A DNA stretch of 64,000 bases from Abiotrophia defectiva ATCC 49176 (GCF_000160075.2 NZ_KI535340.1:186001-250000); one strand, 5' to 3'; shown: positions 1 through 8,753, counted from the first letter of the stretch. Notes: generated by a model not told the origin, from the sequence alone. Numbers and translations are program-made.

Positions 1-427
1 TCATTTGATGTTCCCCATATTGGTCAAGCACTTCAGTACCAGAAGCTGGGGCATTGCAGACCACCTTACGACCAGAAAAGGCTTCAATACGTTCAATTAA
101 TTCATCTGGGAATCCATCTGGAAAGACGCGGAATGGTGTTTCAATTTTTAGCCCCATGATTTCCCAGTGACCGGTCATAGTGTCCTTACCAGCTGACACT
201 TCTTCTAACTTAGTCCAGTAACCCTTGGAGGATGCCACAGGTGTTAGGCCAGCTAGGGGCTCAATGTTCGCCAAACCTAGCTCCGCCATATGAGGAACCT
301 TTAGACCCGCAACTTCTGCAATATGGCCTAGGGTATGGCTCCCTAAATCATTGAAGTCTGCAGCATCTGGAGCTTCACCAATCCCAACAGAATCTAAGAC
401 AATTAAATGAATACGTTTGAATTTCAT
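1..427 (-). CDS. deoB: Phosphopentomutase, N-terminal part (gene runs off the left edge)
   Basis: This is the first 142 codons of phosphopentomutase, which interconverts ribose/deoxyribose 1-phosphate and 5-phosphate in nucleoside salvage in the cytoplasm. The N-terminus shows the alkaline-phosphatase-superfamily metal site ([13 protein letters not shown], about residues 10-22) and the catalytic-threonine stretch [11 protein letters not shown] at about residues 78-88, both diagnostic of DeoB. An AGAGG ribosome binding site precedes the ATG at 427. The gene lies 79 bp downstream of xerD on the same strand; xerD-deoB adjacency is also known in Bacillus (xerD-drm). The C-terminal two thirds are outside the window, so completeness cannot be judged. 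Confidence 0.95.
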   Translation of the reverse strand, partial: MKFKRIHLIVLDSVGIGEAPDAADFNDLGSHTLGHIAEVAGLKVPHMAELGLANIEPLAGLTPVASSKGYWTKLEEVSAGKDTMTGHWEIMGLKIETPFRVFPDGFPDELIERIEAFSGRKVVCNAPASGTEVLDQYGEHQM

Positions 428-445
428 ACTTTTTCCTCTTTTCCT

Positions 446-468
446 AGACGGTCAGTGAATGACCGTCT
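446..468. repeat. Hairpin between xerD and deoB
   Basis: AGACGGTCA (446-454) and TGACCGTCT (460-468) form a perfect 9-bp stem with a 5-nt loop. Neither strand has a T-run after it, so it is not a convincing terminator. It could moderate read-through from xerD into deoB or stabilise a 3' end. Confidence 0.5.
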
Positions 469-506
469 TGATTATTAGGCCACCTCTCCAGTCGGAGGAT
501 GACAAG

Positions 507-1415
507 TTACGCGCGCGGGAAGTACTTACGATAGACTTCCTGCAAACGTTGGGTGCTGATATGGGTATAAATCTGTGTCGTTGAAATATCCGCATGGCCC
601 AGTAGTTCCTGAACCATACGCAAATCAGCACCATTTTCTAGCAGATGAGTTGCGAAAGAATGACGCAACATATGAGGTGAGACGGTTTGTTTAATACCAG
701 CTAAAGCCACATACTTATTGAGATTTTTCCAGATTCCTTGACGGGTGAAGGCCTTGCCCCGTTCTGTCAAAAAGACTTCTTGCGGACTGGCAGAGCCAGC
801 TAATCTTAGGAAACTAGGACGGACCTGCTCCAGGTAGGCCTCTAGCCATTCAATGGCTTCATCAATTAGGGGGACCAGACGCTCCTTGTCCCCCTTCCCT
901 AGAGTCTGAATAAAACCTAATTCTAAGTGCAAATCTTCTAATTTAAGCTGAACCAACTCTGTTACCCGCAAACCAGTGGCATACATGAGTTCAAAGATAG
1001 CCCGATCACGCAAACCATGCGGGCTACTAGTGTCGGGCGCTTGAAGCAAGGCTTCAATCTCCGAAGCCGTTAGGACTTTAGGGAGATGTCTCCCTTGTTT
1101 GGGCCGATGGACCAAAGACATGGGATTTGTTTCCAGAATGCCCTCTTTGCGTAAAAAGAGGAAAAATTGCTTCAAACTGGATAGCATGCGACTAGTTGAG
1201 GAAGCCGCATAGGCATCTTGGCTGAGTTTTGCCAGAAAGGCTCGCACCGTGACCTCATCAATCGCCTCTACCTTGTCAATCCCCTGCTCTGTCAGATAGG
1301 CTTGGAACTTGGCCAAATCACGCCCATAACTCTGTATGGTATTGGCGGACCGGTTCATATCTAGGAGCAGATAACGTTCAAAATCCTGGACGGATTGGCT
1401 AAATTTCATAGTCAT
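507..1415 (-). CDS. xerD: Tyrosine recombinase XerD
   Basis: This site-specific tyrosine recombinase of 302 aa resolves chromosome dimers at dif, normally with XerC and FtsK. An N-terminal SAM-like core-binding domain (about 1-90) is followed by the catalytic domain. The full catalytic set is visible: R150 (ATGLRVTEL), K174 (GKGDKERL), H248 and R251 (SPHMLRHSF), H274 (LGHADI) and the nucleophile Y283 (QIYTHI). The start overlaps the end of cvfB (stop at 1399), so translation is probably coupled. An ATG at 1409 is an alternative start. XerD rather than XerC is inferred from the deoB neighbour; Lactobacillales with XerS have a longer single protein. Confidence 0.92.
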   Translation of the reverse strand: MTMKFSQSVQDFERYLLLDMNRSANTIQSYGRDLAKFQAYLTEQGIDKVEAIDEVTVRAFLAKLSQDAYAASSTSRMLSSLKQFFLFLRKEGILETNPMSLVHRPKQGRHLPKVLTASEIEALLQAPDTSSPHGLRDRAIFELMYATGLRVTELVQLKLEDLHLELGFIQTLGKGDKERLVPLIDEAIEWLEAYLEQVRPSFLRLAGSASPQEVFLTERGKAFTRQGIWKNLNKYVALAGIKQTVSPHMLRHSFATHLLENGADLRMVQELLGHADISTTQIYTHISTQRLQEVYRKYFPRA

Positions 1416-2313
1416 TGCCTAATGAATCAGTCTCTGAGCTTGAGTCTTGGACTTGCGTCAGATAGAGTCCATCTCCTTTGACTTGACGAATAAGTCCCTG
1501 TTTCATTAGAGTCCCAACGGCACGTTTGAACTGGGCCTTAGAAATACCAAGCTGAGCCTGGATAGTCGCTGGATCTGACTTATCATACAGTGGCAAATAA
1601 TGTCCGGGTGCTTTTCTTAAGATGGCTTGAATCATACCGGCATCATCATCCAAGGCTTCATAAGCTCGTGGTTTAACCGACAAATTAAGGCCACCATCTT
1701 CACGCACGCCGATAATACGAGCTTGCAAGACTTGTCCGAGACGTGGAGTATCAAGAGTCTCACTTTCATGTAAGAAAGCCGAGTGTCCACCGTCTGTAAT
1801 GCAAAGTGAACCCGCTAACTTAACCTTATAAACGGTAGCTGTGACATTGAGATTCTTCATAGCACGAGCTGCACGCTTAAAATAGGCTTGCATAGCTTCA
1901 GGTTCAATCAACTTGCCCCAGAAACGATTCTTAGCATCCACTTGATAAGTTAGGAAAAGCCGGTCACCCTTCTTAGGCCAGAGAGCTGTATTAAGGGGTA
2001 GGTCATCCAAGGATACGACTACTTCCTTATCCTGCAAGCCAATATCAACAAAGACGCCTAAATCCTTACGGGTGCTGACCACACTGCCCCAACCATAGAT
2101 TTCAGGTCGGATAGTTGGCAAGTCAACTTGAATTACTTTCTTGCGGGCCTTGGTTTCATAGATAAGGCCTTCAATCTGGTCACCAACTTGGTACTTTTGT
2201 ATATCTATCTGCCCCGGTAGAACGGTGAAGGTCTCACCTTCATATTGTGCGAAAAAGTGACGCTCATTTTTGTCACTGATGCGGGCCTTGACTATTTGTC
2301 CGTAACGAACCAC
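1399..2313 (-). CDS. cvfB: CvfB-family S1 RNA-binding regulator
   Basis: This protein of 304 aa is of the CvfB (YitL) type, an RNA-binding protein affecting virulence factor and haemolysin expression in staphylococci. The sequence shows consecutive S1-like OB-fold segments in the first 210 residues, for example GWGSVVSTRKDLGVFVDIG and a later GVREDGGLNLSVKP. A C-terminal winged-helix-like region (about 215-285: IQAQLGISKAQFKRAVGTLM) follows. An AAAGGAGG ribosome binding site sits before a GTG at 2313, so I prefer that to the GTG at 2349. The 3' end overlaps xerD by 17 nt, suggesting one transcript cvfB-xerD(-deoB). The exact RNA targets here are unknown. Confidence 0.88.
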   Translation of the reverse strand: MVRYGQIVKARISDKNERHFFAQYEGETFTVLPGQIDIQKYQVGDQIEGLIYETKARKKVIQVDLPTIRPEIYGWGSVVSTRKDLGVFVDIGLQDKEVVVSLDDLPLNTALWPKKGDRLFLTYQVDAKNRFWGKLIEPEAMQAYFKRAARAMKNLNVTATVYKVKLAGSLCITDGGHSAFLHESETLDTPRLGQVLQARIIGVREDGGLNLSVKPRAYEALDDDAGMIQAILRKAPGHYLPLYDKSDPATIQAQLGISKAQFKRAVGTLMKQGLIRQVKGDGLYLTQVQDSSSETDSLGNDYEI

Positions 2314-2484
2314 CTCATCGCCTCCTTTTTTTCTTCTACATTTTAACACAAAAAGGTCAAAATATAAAGGAAAGTCCGATTTGTTTGACCTAAGAGTAAC
2401 CCGAGGGTCTTAAATGAAATTTAGAAACCCTGCATCAGAGTAAGCGCCATCAAACTCAACTCGCAACCTCCCCCAAAAATACAC

Positions 2485-2517
2485 AAAAAGAGAGATTGGA
2501 ACAAGTTCCAACCTCTC
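2485..2517 (-). terminator. Rho-independent terminator of rny
   Basis: On the minus strand GAGAGGTTGGAAC and GTTCCAATCTCTC form a long stem with a 2-nt loop, followed directly by a T-run. It sits 7 bp after the rny stop codon. Confidence 0.9.
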
Positions 2518-2523
2518 CATCAA

Positions 2524-4086
2524 TTATTTGGCGTATTCAACCGCGCGCGTTTCGCGAATAACGGTTACTTTAATATTGCCTGGGTAGTTCATTTCTGCTT
2601 CAATCCGGTTGCGGATATCACGAGCGATTCGTGAGGCGCCAGCGTCATTGACTTCATTTGGACGAACCATGACACGGACTTCACGCCCAGCTTGAATAGC
2701 AAAACTATTAGCCACGCCTGGGAAGCTATTAGAAATTTCTTCTAATTTTTCCAGACGGCGGATGTAGCTTTCCAAGGATTCACTGCGAGCACCTGGACGC
2801 GCTGCTGATAAGGCGTCGGCCGCAGCTACCAAGATAGCAATGGTTGAAGTTGGATCAGTATCACCATGGTGGGAAGCAATAGCATTCACTACGACTTCTG
2901 GCTCGTTATATTTCTTGGCAATCTCTGCCCCGATTTCAACGTGTGAGCCTTCAATCTCATGGTCAAGCGCCTTACCAATATCATGCAGGAGACCTGCACG
3001 TTTGGCTAGAGCCACATCTTCACCTAACTCACCAGCCATAACGCCAGCAAGTTTGGCAACTTCAATACTATGGTTCAAGACGTTCTGCCCATAACTAGTT
3101 CTAAAGGATAGACGACCAATAATCTTAATTAAATCAGGATGGAGAGAATGAATCCCCACATCAAAGGTCGCTTGCTCCCCGATTTCACGGATTTTCTCGT
3201 CAATCTCGCGACGCGCCCGGTCCACCATTTCTTCAATACGCGCTGGATGAATCCGGCCGTCCTGAATCAGTTTTTCTAGGGCCAACTTAGCAATTTGACG
3301 TCGAATTGGATCAAAACCGCTTAATACGACTGCTTCTGGCGTGTCATCGATAATTAAATCAATCCCGGTTAAGCTTTCCAAAGTACGGATATTGCGGCCT
3401 TCACGCCCAATAATCCGACCTTTCATGTCATCGCTTGGTAAGTGTACTACGGTCACTGTATTCTCAGATACAATGTCCGGAGCACTCCGTTGAATGGCTT
3501 GTAAGATAATGTTTTTGGCATTGCGATCAGCTTCATCTTTAGCTTTTTGCTCTGCATTCCGAATCATGACTGCAATTTCTTGGGACAAAGCTTGCTCTGT
3601 CTCAGTCATAATGATGTTTTGCGCCTCTTGACGCGATAGGGTTGCCACCCGTTCTAATTCACTTTGTTGGGCAACGACCAATTCTTGAACCTTCTCTTCC
3701 TGTTGGGTCAAGGTCTTTTGACGTTTTTGATAGTCTTGTTCCTTACTCTCAAGGTTGAGTTCACGTTTGTCTAAAATCAGACTCTTTTGGTCCAAGGTCT
3801 CTTCCCGTTGAAGGAGACGTTTTTCCATTCCAGTTACTTCGGTCCGGCGTTCCTTCAGTTCTTGTTCTAATTCATTACGGTACTTGAGATTTTCTTCTTT
3901 GGCTTCGAACAAGGCTTCCCGCTTGAGGGTCTTAGCCTGTGCAATAGCCGCATCAACAATGGATTCTGCATTTGCCTTAGCATTTCCGATGTGCTTTTCA
4001 TCGCTTTTCTTCTTGAAAATATAGCCGATCACTACCCCGATAATTAAAGCAACGATTACTGCGAAGGTGAGCTGCAATAGGTCCAT
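2524..4086 (-). CDS. rny: Ribonuclease Y
   Basis: RNase Y is the membrane-anchored endoribonuclease that initiates bulk mRNA decay in Firmicutes. The 520-aa protein has the usual family length and order. An N-terminal membrane helix (about 4-24) is followed by a long Lys/Glu-rich coiled coil (about 28-200). A KH domain ([15 protein letters not shown], about 220-280) precedes the HD domain with the catalytic HD of [13 protein letters not shown] near residue 370. The ATG at 4086 follows GGAGGTGATACG and is preferred over an in-frame start at 4113. The gene is monocistronic with its own terminator. Together with RNase J2 and PNPase it gives this window most of the Gram-positive degradosome nucleases. 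Confidence 0.97.
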   Translation of the reverse strand: MDLLQLTFAVIVALIIGVVIGYIFKKKSDEKHIGNAKANAESIVDAAIAQAKTLKREALFEAKEENLKYRNELEQELKERRTEVTGMEKRLLQREETLDQKSLILDKRELNLESKEQDYQKRQKTLTQQEEKVQELVVAQQSELERVATLSRQEAQNIIMTETEQALSQEIAVMIRNAEQKAKDEADRNAKNIILQAIQRSAPDIVSENTVTVVHLPSDDMKGRIIGREGRNIRTLESLTGIDLIIDDTPEAVVLSGFDPIRRQIAKLALEKLIQDGRIHPARIEEMVDRARREIDEKIREIGEQATFDVGIHSLHPDLIKIIGRLSFRTSYGQNVLNHSIEVAKLAGVMAGELGEDVALAKRAGLLHDIGKALDHEIEGSHVEIGAEIAKKYNEPEVVVNAIASHHGDTDPTSTIAILVAAADALSAARPGARSESLESYIRRLEKLEEISNSFPGVANSFAIQAGREVRVMVRPNEVNDAGASRIARDIRNRIEAEMNYPGNIKVTVIRETRAVEYAK

Positions 4087-4113
4087 CGTATCACCTCCTA
4101 TTAATCTATTCAT

Positions 4114-4424
4114 TATTATCGTTATTCATTTCAAATTTTTTGATGATTTCAAAATAAATAATGTGTCAACCACACCCTCTATCATACGGTTTTATAGGCC
4201 GTCTGTCAATCCCTAGGCATGGCCAAATAGTCCTAACAAATCTCTTAAAACCCCTATTACGAAAGCCTTTAGCCATCCTTAATCAATTTATAGTGAAAAC
4301 AATTCATTAAAAAGAACATTAAACAAACGGACTTGTCTTAATTAGTTCGAGGCATTAATTAAGACAAGAATACTTCGAGAGGGACTTATCCTAATTAGTA
4401 CTATCAACCAAACACTTTACTAAT
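4114..4424. other. Gene-free stretch between rny and asd with short repeats
   Basis: I see no credible gene here. The stretch is AT-rich. It carries a perfect 13-bp inverted repeat, CTTGTCTTAATTA at 4332-4344 and TAATTAAGACAAG at 4356-4368. A diverged direct copy of the left arm context, GACTTATCCTAATTAG, lies at 4383-4398. The part near 4087-4140 should contain the rny promoter, but I cannot place it with confidence. Confidence 0.5.
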
Positions 4425-4451
4425 AATATAAAAAGGCGCCGCTTGGGCGCC
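4425..4451 (-). terminator. Rho-independent terminator of asd
   Basis: On the minus strand GGCGCC-CAAGC-GGCGCC is followed by TTTTTATATTATT, ending 11 bp beyond the asd stop codon. Confidence 0.85.
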
Positions 4452-4461
4452 TAGTCTCTCC

Positions 4462-5448
4462 TTAGAGAATACCGTCTTTGATGAGTTGTTCTGCGATTTG
4501 AATGGTGTTAGTGGCCGCTCCTTTGCGGATGTTGTCAGCTACTACCCAAATATTGAGGCCATAAGGAACTGACTCGTCACGACGAATTCGTCCAACATAA
4601 ACCTCATCATGGTCTTCCACTTCTGACTGAAGTGGATACTTAAGGTTAGCAGGATCATCCAAGAGGATAATCCCCTCTGCTTCTTGGAAGGCTTGACGAA
4701 TGTCTGCTAAGTCAAAGTCTCGTTCCAATTCAACGTTAATAGAGACAGCATGAGAGTGTTTGATTGGAACTCGAACTGTAGTAGCTGTTACACGTAAGTC
4801 TGGCATACGTAGAATTTTCCGAGTTTCTTCAATCATCTTGATTTCTTCCTTGGTATAGCCAGACTCAGTGAAGACATCAATATGTGGCAAGACATTTTTA
4901 TTGATTGAATAAGGGAATTTTTCAGTCGTATGATTTTCTAAGTCATTAATACCGGCTTGACCTGCCCCTGATACTGCTTGATAGGTATTGTAGATGACGC
5001 GCTTCAAGCCGTATGGTTGTAGAACAGCTAATGGCACGACTGACTGAATAGTCGAGCAGTTAGGATTGGCAATCAGATGGTCTTCCGCCTTTAAGACATC
5101 ACCGTTAACTTCTGGCACCACTAATGGAATCTTAGGATCCATACGCCAAGCACTGGAATTGTCAATTACGTAGATACCACGACTAGCCGCAATTGGCCCA
5201 AAATGCTTAGAAGTCTCGCCCCCAGCTGAGAACAAGGCAATCTCAATCGGCGCTTGAAGAGCCTCTTCCGTTAATTCTTGAATGACATAGTCCTTACCAG
5301 CATAGCTAATGGTTTTACCAGCTGAACGCTTGGAAGCGAACAAGGTTAAAGTCTCAAATGGAAAGTTTCGTTCGTGTAATACTTGCAGCATTTTACGTCC
5401 AACAACACCAGACGCACCGCAGATGGCCACATGATATTTCTTAGTCAT
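4462..5448 (-). CDS. asd: Aspartate-semialdehyde dehydrogenase
   Basis: This enzyme reduces aspartyl phosphate to aspartate semialdehyde with NADPH, the branch point to lysine/diaminopimelate, threonine and methionine. The 328-aa protein shows the N-terminal dinucleotide-binding loop GASGVVGRKMLQVL (about 11-24). The catalytic cysteine is in NPNCSTIQ (about residue 130), and downstream comes the substrate-binding helix region with H-S-H (IKHSHAVS). GGAGGTCACCCC precedes the ATG. It stands alone here, with its own promoter-like -10 at 5491-5496 and its own terminator, rather than in a dap operon. No lysine riboswitch is visible in the 5' region. Confidence 0.96.
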   Translation of the reverse strand: MTKKYHVAICGASGVVGRKMLQVLHERNFPFETLTLFASKRSAGKTISYAGKDYVIQELTEEALQAPIEIALFSAGGETSKHFGPIAASRGIYVIDNSSAWRMDPKIPLVVPEVNGDVLKAEDHLIANPNCSTIQSVVPLAVLQPYGLKRVIYNTYQAVSGAGQAGINDLENHTTEKFPYSINKNVLPHIDVFTESGYTKEEIKMIEETRKILRMPDLRVTATTVRVPIKHSHAVSINVELERDFDLADIRQAFQEAEGIILLDDPANLKYPLQSEVEDHDEVYVGRIRRDESVPYGLNIWVVADNIRKGAATNTIQIAEQLIKDGIL

Positions 5449-5490
5449 GGGGTGACCTCCTAAAAAATTATTTACCCTATTAGCTTAAAG

Positions 5491-5496
5491 ATTATA
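5491..5496 (-). promoter_or_regulatory. Probable asd promoter -10
   Basis: TATAAT on the minus strand lies 43 bp upstream of the asd start. The -35 at 17-bp spacing (TTTAAG) is weak. Confidence 0.5.
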
Positions 5497-5540
5497 GGGG
5501 CAAAAGTCAATCCCTTAAACCTGGCTCCCAAGCTGATTAA

Positions 5541-5569
5541 TTGACAATTTAGCCCTTTATTGATAGAAT
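5541..5569 (+). promoter_or_regulatory. ssrA promoter
   Basis: TTGACA (5541-5546) and TAGAAT (5564-5569) with a 17-bp spacer form a strong sigma-A promoter just ahead of the tmRNA 5' end. Confidence 0.88.
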
Positions 5570-5583
5570 CGAGCTATCCTTTA

Positions 5584-5944
5584 GGGGATGTCACGGTTTC
5601 GACAGGTATTGTTCGAGCTTTTGATGCGTCAGGAGGGTTGCGTCCGCCTTAAAACGCTACAGTTAAATATAACTGCAAACAACCAAAACAACTCTTTCGC
5701 TTTAGCAGCTTAATAACCTGCAGCGGAAAATCAGCCTAACATCGCCCATGTGCTAGTAGCTGGTTTTATTTAAGTGGGATACGCGTGATTTATCCGTCTG
5801 TTAAATCACGAAGAGATAATCAGACTCGCAAGGATGACAGCCCGTCTAGTGGCGGTCTCTGCGCTAAATCAAATAGCTAGACTATTGACGTAGACTCGAT
5901 TGTGGCGAGATACTTGGACAGGGGTTCGATTCCCCTCATCTCCA
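5584..5944 (+). ncRNA. ssrA: Transfer-messenger RNA (tmRNA)
   Basis: tmRNA rescues stalled ribosomes and tags their products for proteolysis. The acceptor stem pairs GGGGATG (5584-5590) with CATCTCC (5937-5943) plus discriminator A5944; the CCA end is not encoded. The T-arm GGTTCGATTCC is intact near the 3' end. The tag reading frame is at 5675-5710 followed by two TAA stops and encodes ANNQNNSFALAA. The ALAA end is the usual ClpXP-type degron. The gene has its own promoter and terminator and sits between the divergent asd gene and the converging methyltransferase gene. Confidence 0.97.
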
Positions 5945-5954
5945 TAACAGACTA

Positions 5955-5988
5955 AATCCCTCAGCAGAATCTGCTGAGGGATTTTTTG
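5955..5988 (+). terminator. ssrA terminator
   Basis: AATCCCTCAGCAG and CTGCTGAGGGATT form a 13-bp stem with loop AAT, followed by a T-run. It may also stop the converging gene that ends at 5999, though that strand lacks a clean T-run. Confidence 0.9.
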
Positions 5989-5998
5989 CTATTAATAT

Positions 5999-7156
5999 CT
6001 ACTTATCATGGCTTGCTTGACGGGGTTTCCGCTCACCCCAATATTGGTAATAATCTACCTTGAGGGCGCCATTATAGAGCTTGCGTTTCTTAGTTGCCTT
6101 GGCTCCATAGTAGGTCTCGAAAGCTTCGTCACTGGTTAGAATATACTTACTCCAGGTCGGCATTTGGCTATAGAGCTTGCCCATGTCTGCATAGAGGGTG
6201 TGAACCTGCTCTTCCGTCAACATCCGGTCACCATATGGCGGATTGGCAATCAAAATACCGTAGTCAACCTTAGGACGGTAGTCTTTAAGTTGCATTTGCT
6301 TGAAGGAAATCGTATCTGCTACTCCAGCTTCTTGAGCATTGGCCTTAGCAATTTCAACCATACGGTGGTCAATGTCGCAGGCTTCAATGTCCATCATGAC
6401 ATCTGGTTTGGCTTGAGCTTGGGCTTCCTGGCGCGCCTGCTGCCAAACTTGGCAATTTGGATCTAAGCTAGTCCAATGCTCTGCCGCAAATTCTCGCTTA
6501 AGGCCTGGCGCAGTATTGCGACCAATCAAGGCTGCCTCAATGGCAATGGTTCCCGAACCACAACATGGGTCGTAGAGTGGTCGGTCAGGATACCAAGTCG
6601 TTAACATGACTAAGGCAGCTGCCATGTTCTCTTTGAGTGGCGCTGCCCCTTTTTCTACCCGGTAGCCACGCTTGAATAAGGAAGTGCCAGAAGTATCCAG
6701 GGTTAGGCTGACTTGGTCTTTGACCAGAGAGACTTCGATAGGATAGACTGCCCCTGTCTCAGGCAAATTGGTCCGACGATGGTAGTAGGACATGAGGCGA
6801 CTAGCAATAGCCTTTTTGACGATTTTCTGACAGTTAGGTACGCTATGTAACTGGGACTTGACGGATTTGCCGGACACAGGAAAATTGGCATCCAAAGGCA
6901 AAATATCTTCCCATGGCAAGGCGTAAGTCAAATCATAGAGGGCTTCAAAGGTCTTGGCCTGGAAACTAGCAAATTCAATCTTAATACGGTCAGCCGTTCT
7001 TAGCCATAGGTTGGTCTTAGCAATATCCTGGACATTCCCTGTGAAGCGCACGCGCCCATTCTCCGTCTGCACTTGATAGCCTAGCTGCTTTAATTCTTGG
7101 GCCGTCACGGACTCAATGCCGGCGGCAACGGTAGCCAATAAGTTATAGTTTTTCAT
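5999..7156 (-). CDS. THUMP-domain rRNA (guanine-N2)-methyltransferase, RlmL/YpsC type
   Basis: This is a predicted SAM-dependent 23S rRNA guanine-N2 methyltransferase of 385 aa. An N-terminal THUMP domain (about 1-155) is followed by a Rossmann methyltransferase core with DPCCGSGTIAIEAAL (near 190) as the SAM-binding loop. The catalytic motif IANPPYGDRM is near residue 300. The start at 7156 follows GAGGAGCCCCTG; an upstream in-frame extension would run into the rnpB terminator and is rejected. The order gpsB-rnpB-ypsC is the same as in Bacillus subtilis, which supports orthology to YpsC. E. coli RlmL is a fusion with a second methylase domain that is absent here. Confidence 0.9.
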   Translation of the reverse strand: MKNYNLLATVAAGIESVTAQELKQLGYQVQTENGRVRFTGNVQDIAKTNLWLRTADRIKIEFASFQAKTFEALYDLTYALPWEDILPLDANFPVSGKSVKSQLHSVPNCQKIVKKAIASRLMSYYHRRTNLPETGAVYPIEVSLVKDQVSLTLDTSGTSLFKRGYRVEKGAAPLKENMAAALVMLTTWYPDRPLYDPCCGSGTIAIEAALIGRNTAPGLKREFAAEHWTSLDPNCQVWQQARQEAQAQAKPDVMMDIEACDIDHRMVEIAKANAQEAGVADTISFKQMQLKDYRPKVDYGILIANPPYGDRMLTEEQVHTLYADMGKLYSQMPTWSKYILTSDEAFETYYGAKATKKRKLYNGALKVDYYQYWGERKPRQASHDK

Positions 7157-7206
7157 CAGGGGCTCCTCATCTTTATTTTGTCGTTGTGGGCAAGACACTC
7201 CTGCCC

Positions 7207-7245
7207 TTAGAAAAAAGGCCCTCCTCACCAGAGAGGGAGAAGCGC
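7207..7245 (-). terminator. Terminator downstream of rnpB
   Basis: On the minus strand AAGGC...GCCTT closes a GC-rich imperfect stem (CTCCCTC with GAGGAG inside), followed by TTTTTT. It lies between the RNase P RNA and the downstream methyltransferase. Confidence 0.75.
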
Positions 7246-7272
7246 CTTTGTTGTATTAAGCAAAAGCCTATT

Positions 7273-7680
7273 AAGTAAATTTCGATAAGCCATGTTCTGT
7301 CACTTAAGGGAAATAGGCGATACACCTTAAGTGGGGTAATCATCTGTCTGCCGGCCACTAGGTGACCCGCCTCTTCCATCGGTTCATTTCCCTAGGAAAA
7401 GTGCCCCGACCAGTATACCTAGAAACTAGGTCACTATTTGGGTTGCTCGCTCGAGGGGTTTACCGCGTTCCACGCTAGTTGTTTCCAACCAGCCTCGTCT
7501 CTGTGGCACCTTAGAGGTTACTCAGTCATAGCCGAAGCCTTAGACCTTTTGCCTGCCGTTAGCGCTAGGCACTACCTTAGCTTATGGTTTCGCTAAGCAC
7601 GAACACTACAGGCATCTCAGCCTGTGCGAGCATGGACTTTCCTCAACTATCGCTAGCCGCGATTACCTAAAATCTACTTG
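7273..7680 (-). ncRNA. rnpB: RNase P RNA, class B
   Basis: This is the catalytic RNA subunit of ribonuclease P, which matures tRNA 5' ends. The universally conserved 5' segment GAGGAAAGTCCATGCTC lies at 7628-7644 (minus). The conserved 3' segment ACAGAACATGGCTTA lies at 7286-7300. P1 is formed by AAGTAGATTT (7679-7670) with AAATTTACTT (7282-7273), with one G-U pair. Length (about 408 nt) and layout fit the Bacillus-type class B RNA. Exact ends are inferred from P1. It lies 8 bp after the gpsB stop, and I see no clear promoter between them, so it may be processed from a gpsB transcript or use a promoter inside gpsB. Confidence 0.95.
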
Positions 7681-7688
7681 AGGTTCTT

Positions 7689-8060
7689 TTATTGGAAACG
7701 TGTCAGGTCTGAATAAGACATGGTGTTGTCTGTGCTACCAATCTTAGACCCGAAGACATGCTTCTCTAAGTTAGAGAGACGCTTGAGGATATCGAAGTTA
7801 GTAACACCAGAGCCTGGTGAGGTTGGCACGTTGTTCTTCTTAGCCAAAGCAAGTTGCTTGGTCAATTCGTCAATTTTGCTGATTAGGCGCTCATTTTCAT
7901 TCTTCAAAGTCGCCACATCTTTTTGGTAAGAATCGTAGTCACGGATAATGCTATCCAAATACTCATCTACTTCAGATGCTTTATAACCACGAAAATCGCG
8001 GGTAAATTCTTTTTGTAAAATATCTTTAGCGGTTAAATTTTTTTCTGCCATATCGCTCAT
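7689..8060 (-). CDS. gpsB: Cell division regulator GpsB (DivIVA family)
   Basis: GpsB is a septal membrane-binding coiled-coil protein that docks class A penicillin-binding proteins and coordinates peripheral and septal wall synthesis. The 123-aa protein begins with the DivIVA lipid-binding region (LTAKDILQKEFTRDFRGYKASEVDEYLDSI, residues 8-38 or so). A coiled coil follows (about 40-73), then a linker and the C-terminal trimerising helix NFDILKRLSNLEKHVFG. An ATG at 8051 is an alternative start with looser SD spacing. A class A PBP with a very long cytoplasmic tail is encoded at 13.4 kb; GpsB binds such tails in other Firmicutes, so the two products are plausible partners. Confidence 0.93.
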   Translation of the reverse strand: MSDMAEKNLTAKDILQKEFTRDFRGYKASEVDEYLDSIIRDYDSYQKDVATLKNENERLISKIDELTKQLALAKKNNVPTSPGSGVTNFDILKRLSNLEKHVFGSKIGSTDNTMSYSDLTRFQ

Positions 8061-8134
8061 CTACCTCCATCAATGATTGCTTCTTTCTCAGAAGAATTAA
8101 TGATTCTATCTTAAATAGAGAAGTCTATTCAATT

Positions 8135-8166
8135 TATTATGCCACGAAATGCCTAAGAATGCTAGC
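8135..8166 (-). promoter_or_regulatory. gpsB promoter, copy 1 (extended -10)
   Basis: GCTAGC-N14-CGTGGCATAATA on the minus strand contains an extended -10 (TGG-CATAAT) at the right orientation for gpsB. The -35 region is weak. A second copy with identical spacing lies at 8258-8289. Confidence 0.6.
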
Positions 8167-8257
8167 GAATATACGTTCGCACCCTAGTGAATTGTGCACT
8201 TTTAGTCACATAATCTAGCCTCATAAATCTGAGATCCAGACCTTGATTAACTATCTC

Positions 8258-8289
8258 TATTATGCCACGCAAAAGCCAACTTGGCTAGC
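8258..8289 (-). promoter_or_regulatory. gpsB promoter, copy 2 (duplicate of 8135-8166)
   Basis: The same architecture, GCTAGC-N14-CGTGGCATAATA, lies 123 bp further upstream and overlaps the last codons of the RNase H-like gene. The N14 spacer differs between the copies, so only the flanking blocks are conserved. Confidence 0.5.
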
Positions 8290-8707
8290 GAAGCGATGTC
8301 CGTTTCCAGCTAACTGCCTTATTAAGGCTCGATTTTGCTAACTGGTCGGCCGCCTGATTTTCCTTTTCAGCTATCCATTTGACATAGAGATTGGGAAAGT
8401 GATCCAGTCGATTTAGGATATGATCCAAGATAGGGGCGTAACGTGAATCCTTAATATAAGACTTTTCAATGGCTCGAATGGCCACTTGACTATCTGCATG
8501 TAACCAGATAAAGTCCTGGGTCAGGCCCAATTCTATCAACCAGTCTAAGGCGTGAAGGATGGCCAAAAATTCTGCTTGGTGATTGTCGGCCAACTCTTGG
8601 AGGAAAACAACTTGTTCATAGAGTTGATTAGGCGCCAGAATCCGAATGGCTAGGCCGGCCGATTGATTTTTATAGGCAAAGGCAGCATCCGTATAAACCT
8701 TCAGCAT
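8285..8707 (-). CDS. RNase H-like (RVT_3) protein
   Basis: This 140-aa protein has the RNase H fold and is predicted to cleave RNA in RNA-DNA hybrids. All four acidic active-site positions are present: D7 (VYTDAA), E46 (QAEFLAI), D72 (LHADSQ) and D121 (NQAADQLAK). It belongs to the short 'reverse transcriptase-like' RNase HI subfamily (compare Bacillus YpeP), not to the classical RnhA with a basic protrusion. AAGGAGCGAAAAA precedes the ATG. It is divergent from the gene at 8813 and shares with it the symmetrical promoter region at 8754-8779. Substrate in vivo is unknown. Confidence 0.85.
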   Translation of the reverse strand: MLKVYTDAAFAYKNQSAGLAIRILAPNQLYEQVVFLQELADNHQAEFLAILHALDWLIELGLTQDFIWLHADSQVAIRAIEKSYIKDSRYAPILDHILNRLDHFPNLYVKWIAEKENQAADQLAKSSLNKAVSWKRTSLR

Positions 8708-8753
8708 TTTTTCGCTCCTTATCGGTTATTTGTCTACAAACTATTAATGTATT

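Noticed and set aside
446-468. Hairpin between xerD and deoB as a terminator
   Set aside because: No T-run follows on either strand, so I list it only as a repeat.
2314-2349. Longer cvfB with a GTG start at 2349
   Set aside because: It would translate through the strong AAAGGAGG site that serves the GTG at 2313.
7173-7379. Open frame across the rnpB 3' end and terminator
   Set aside because: The sequence is explained by RNase P RNA, and the frame lacks an SD.
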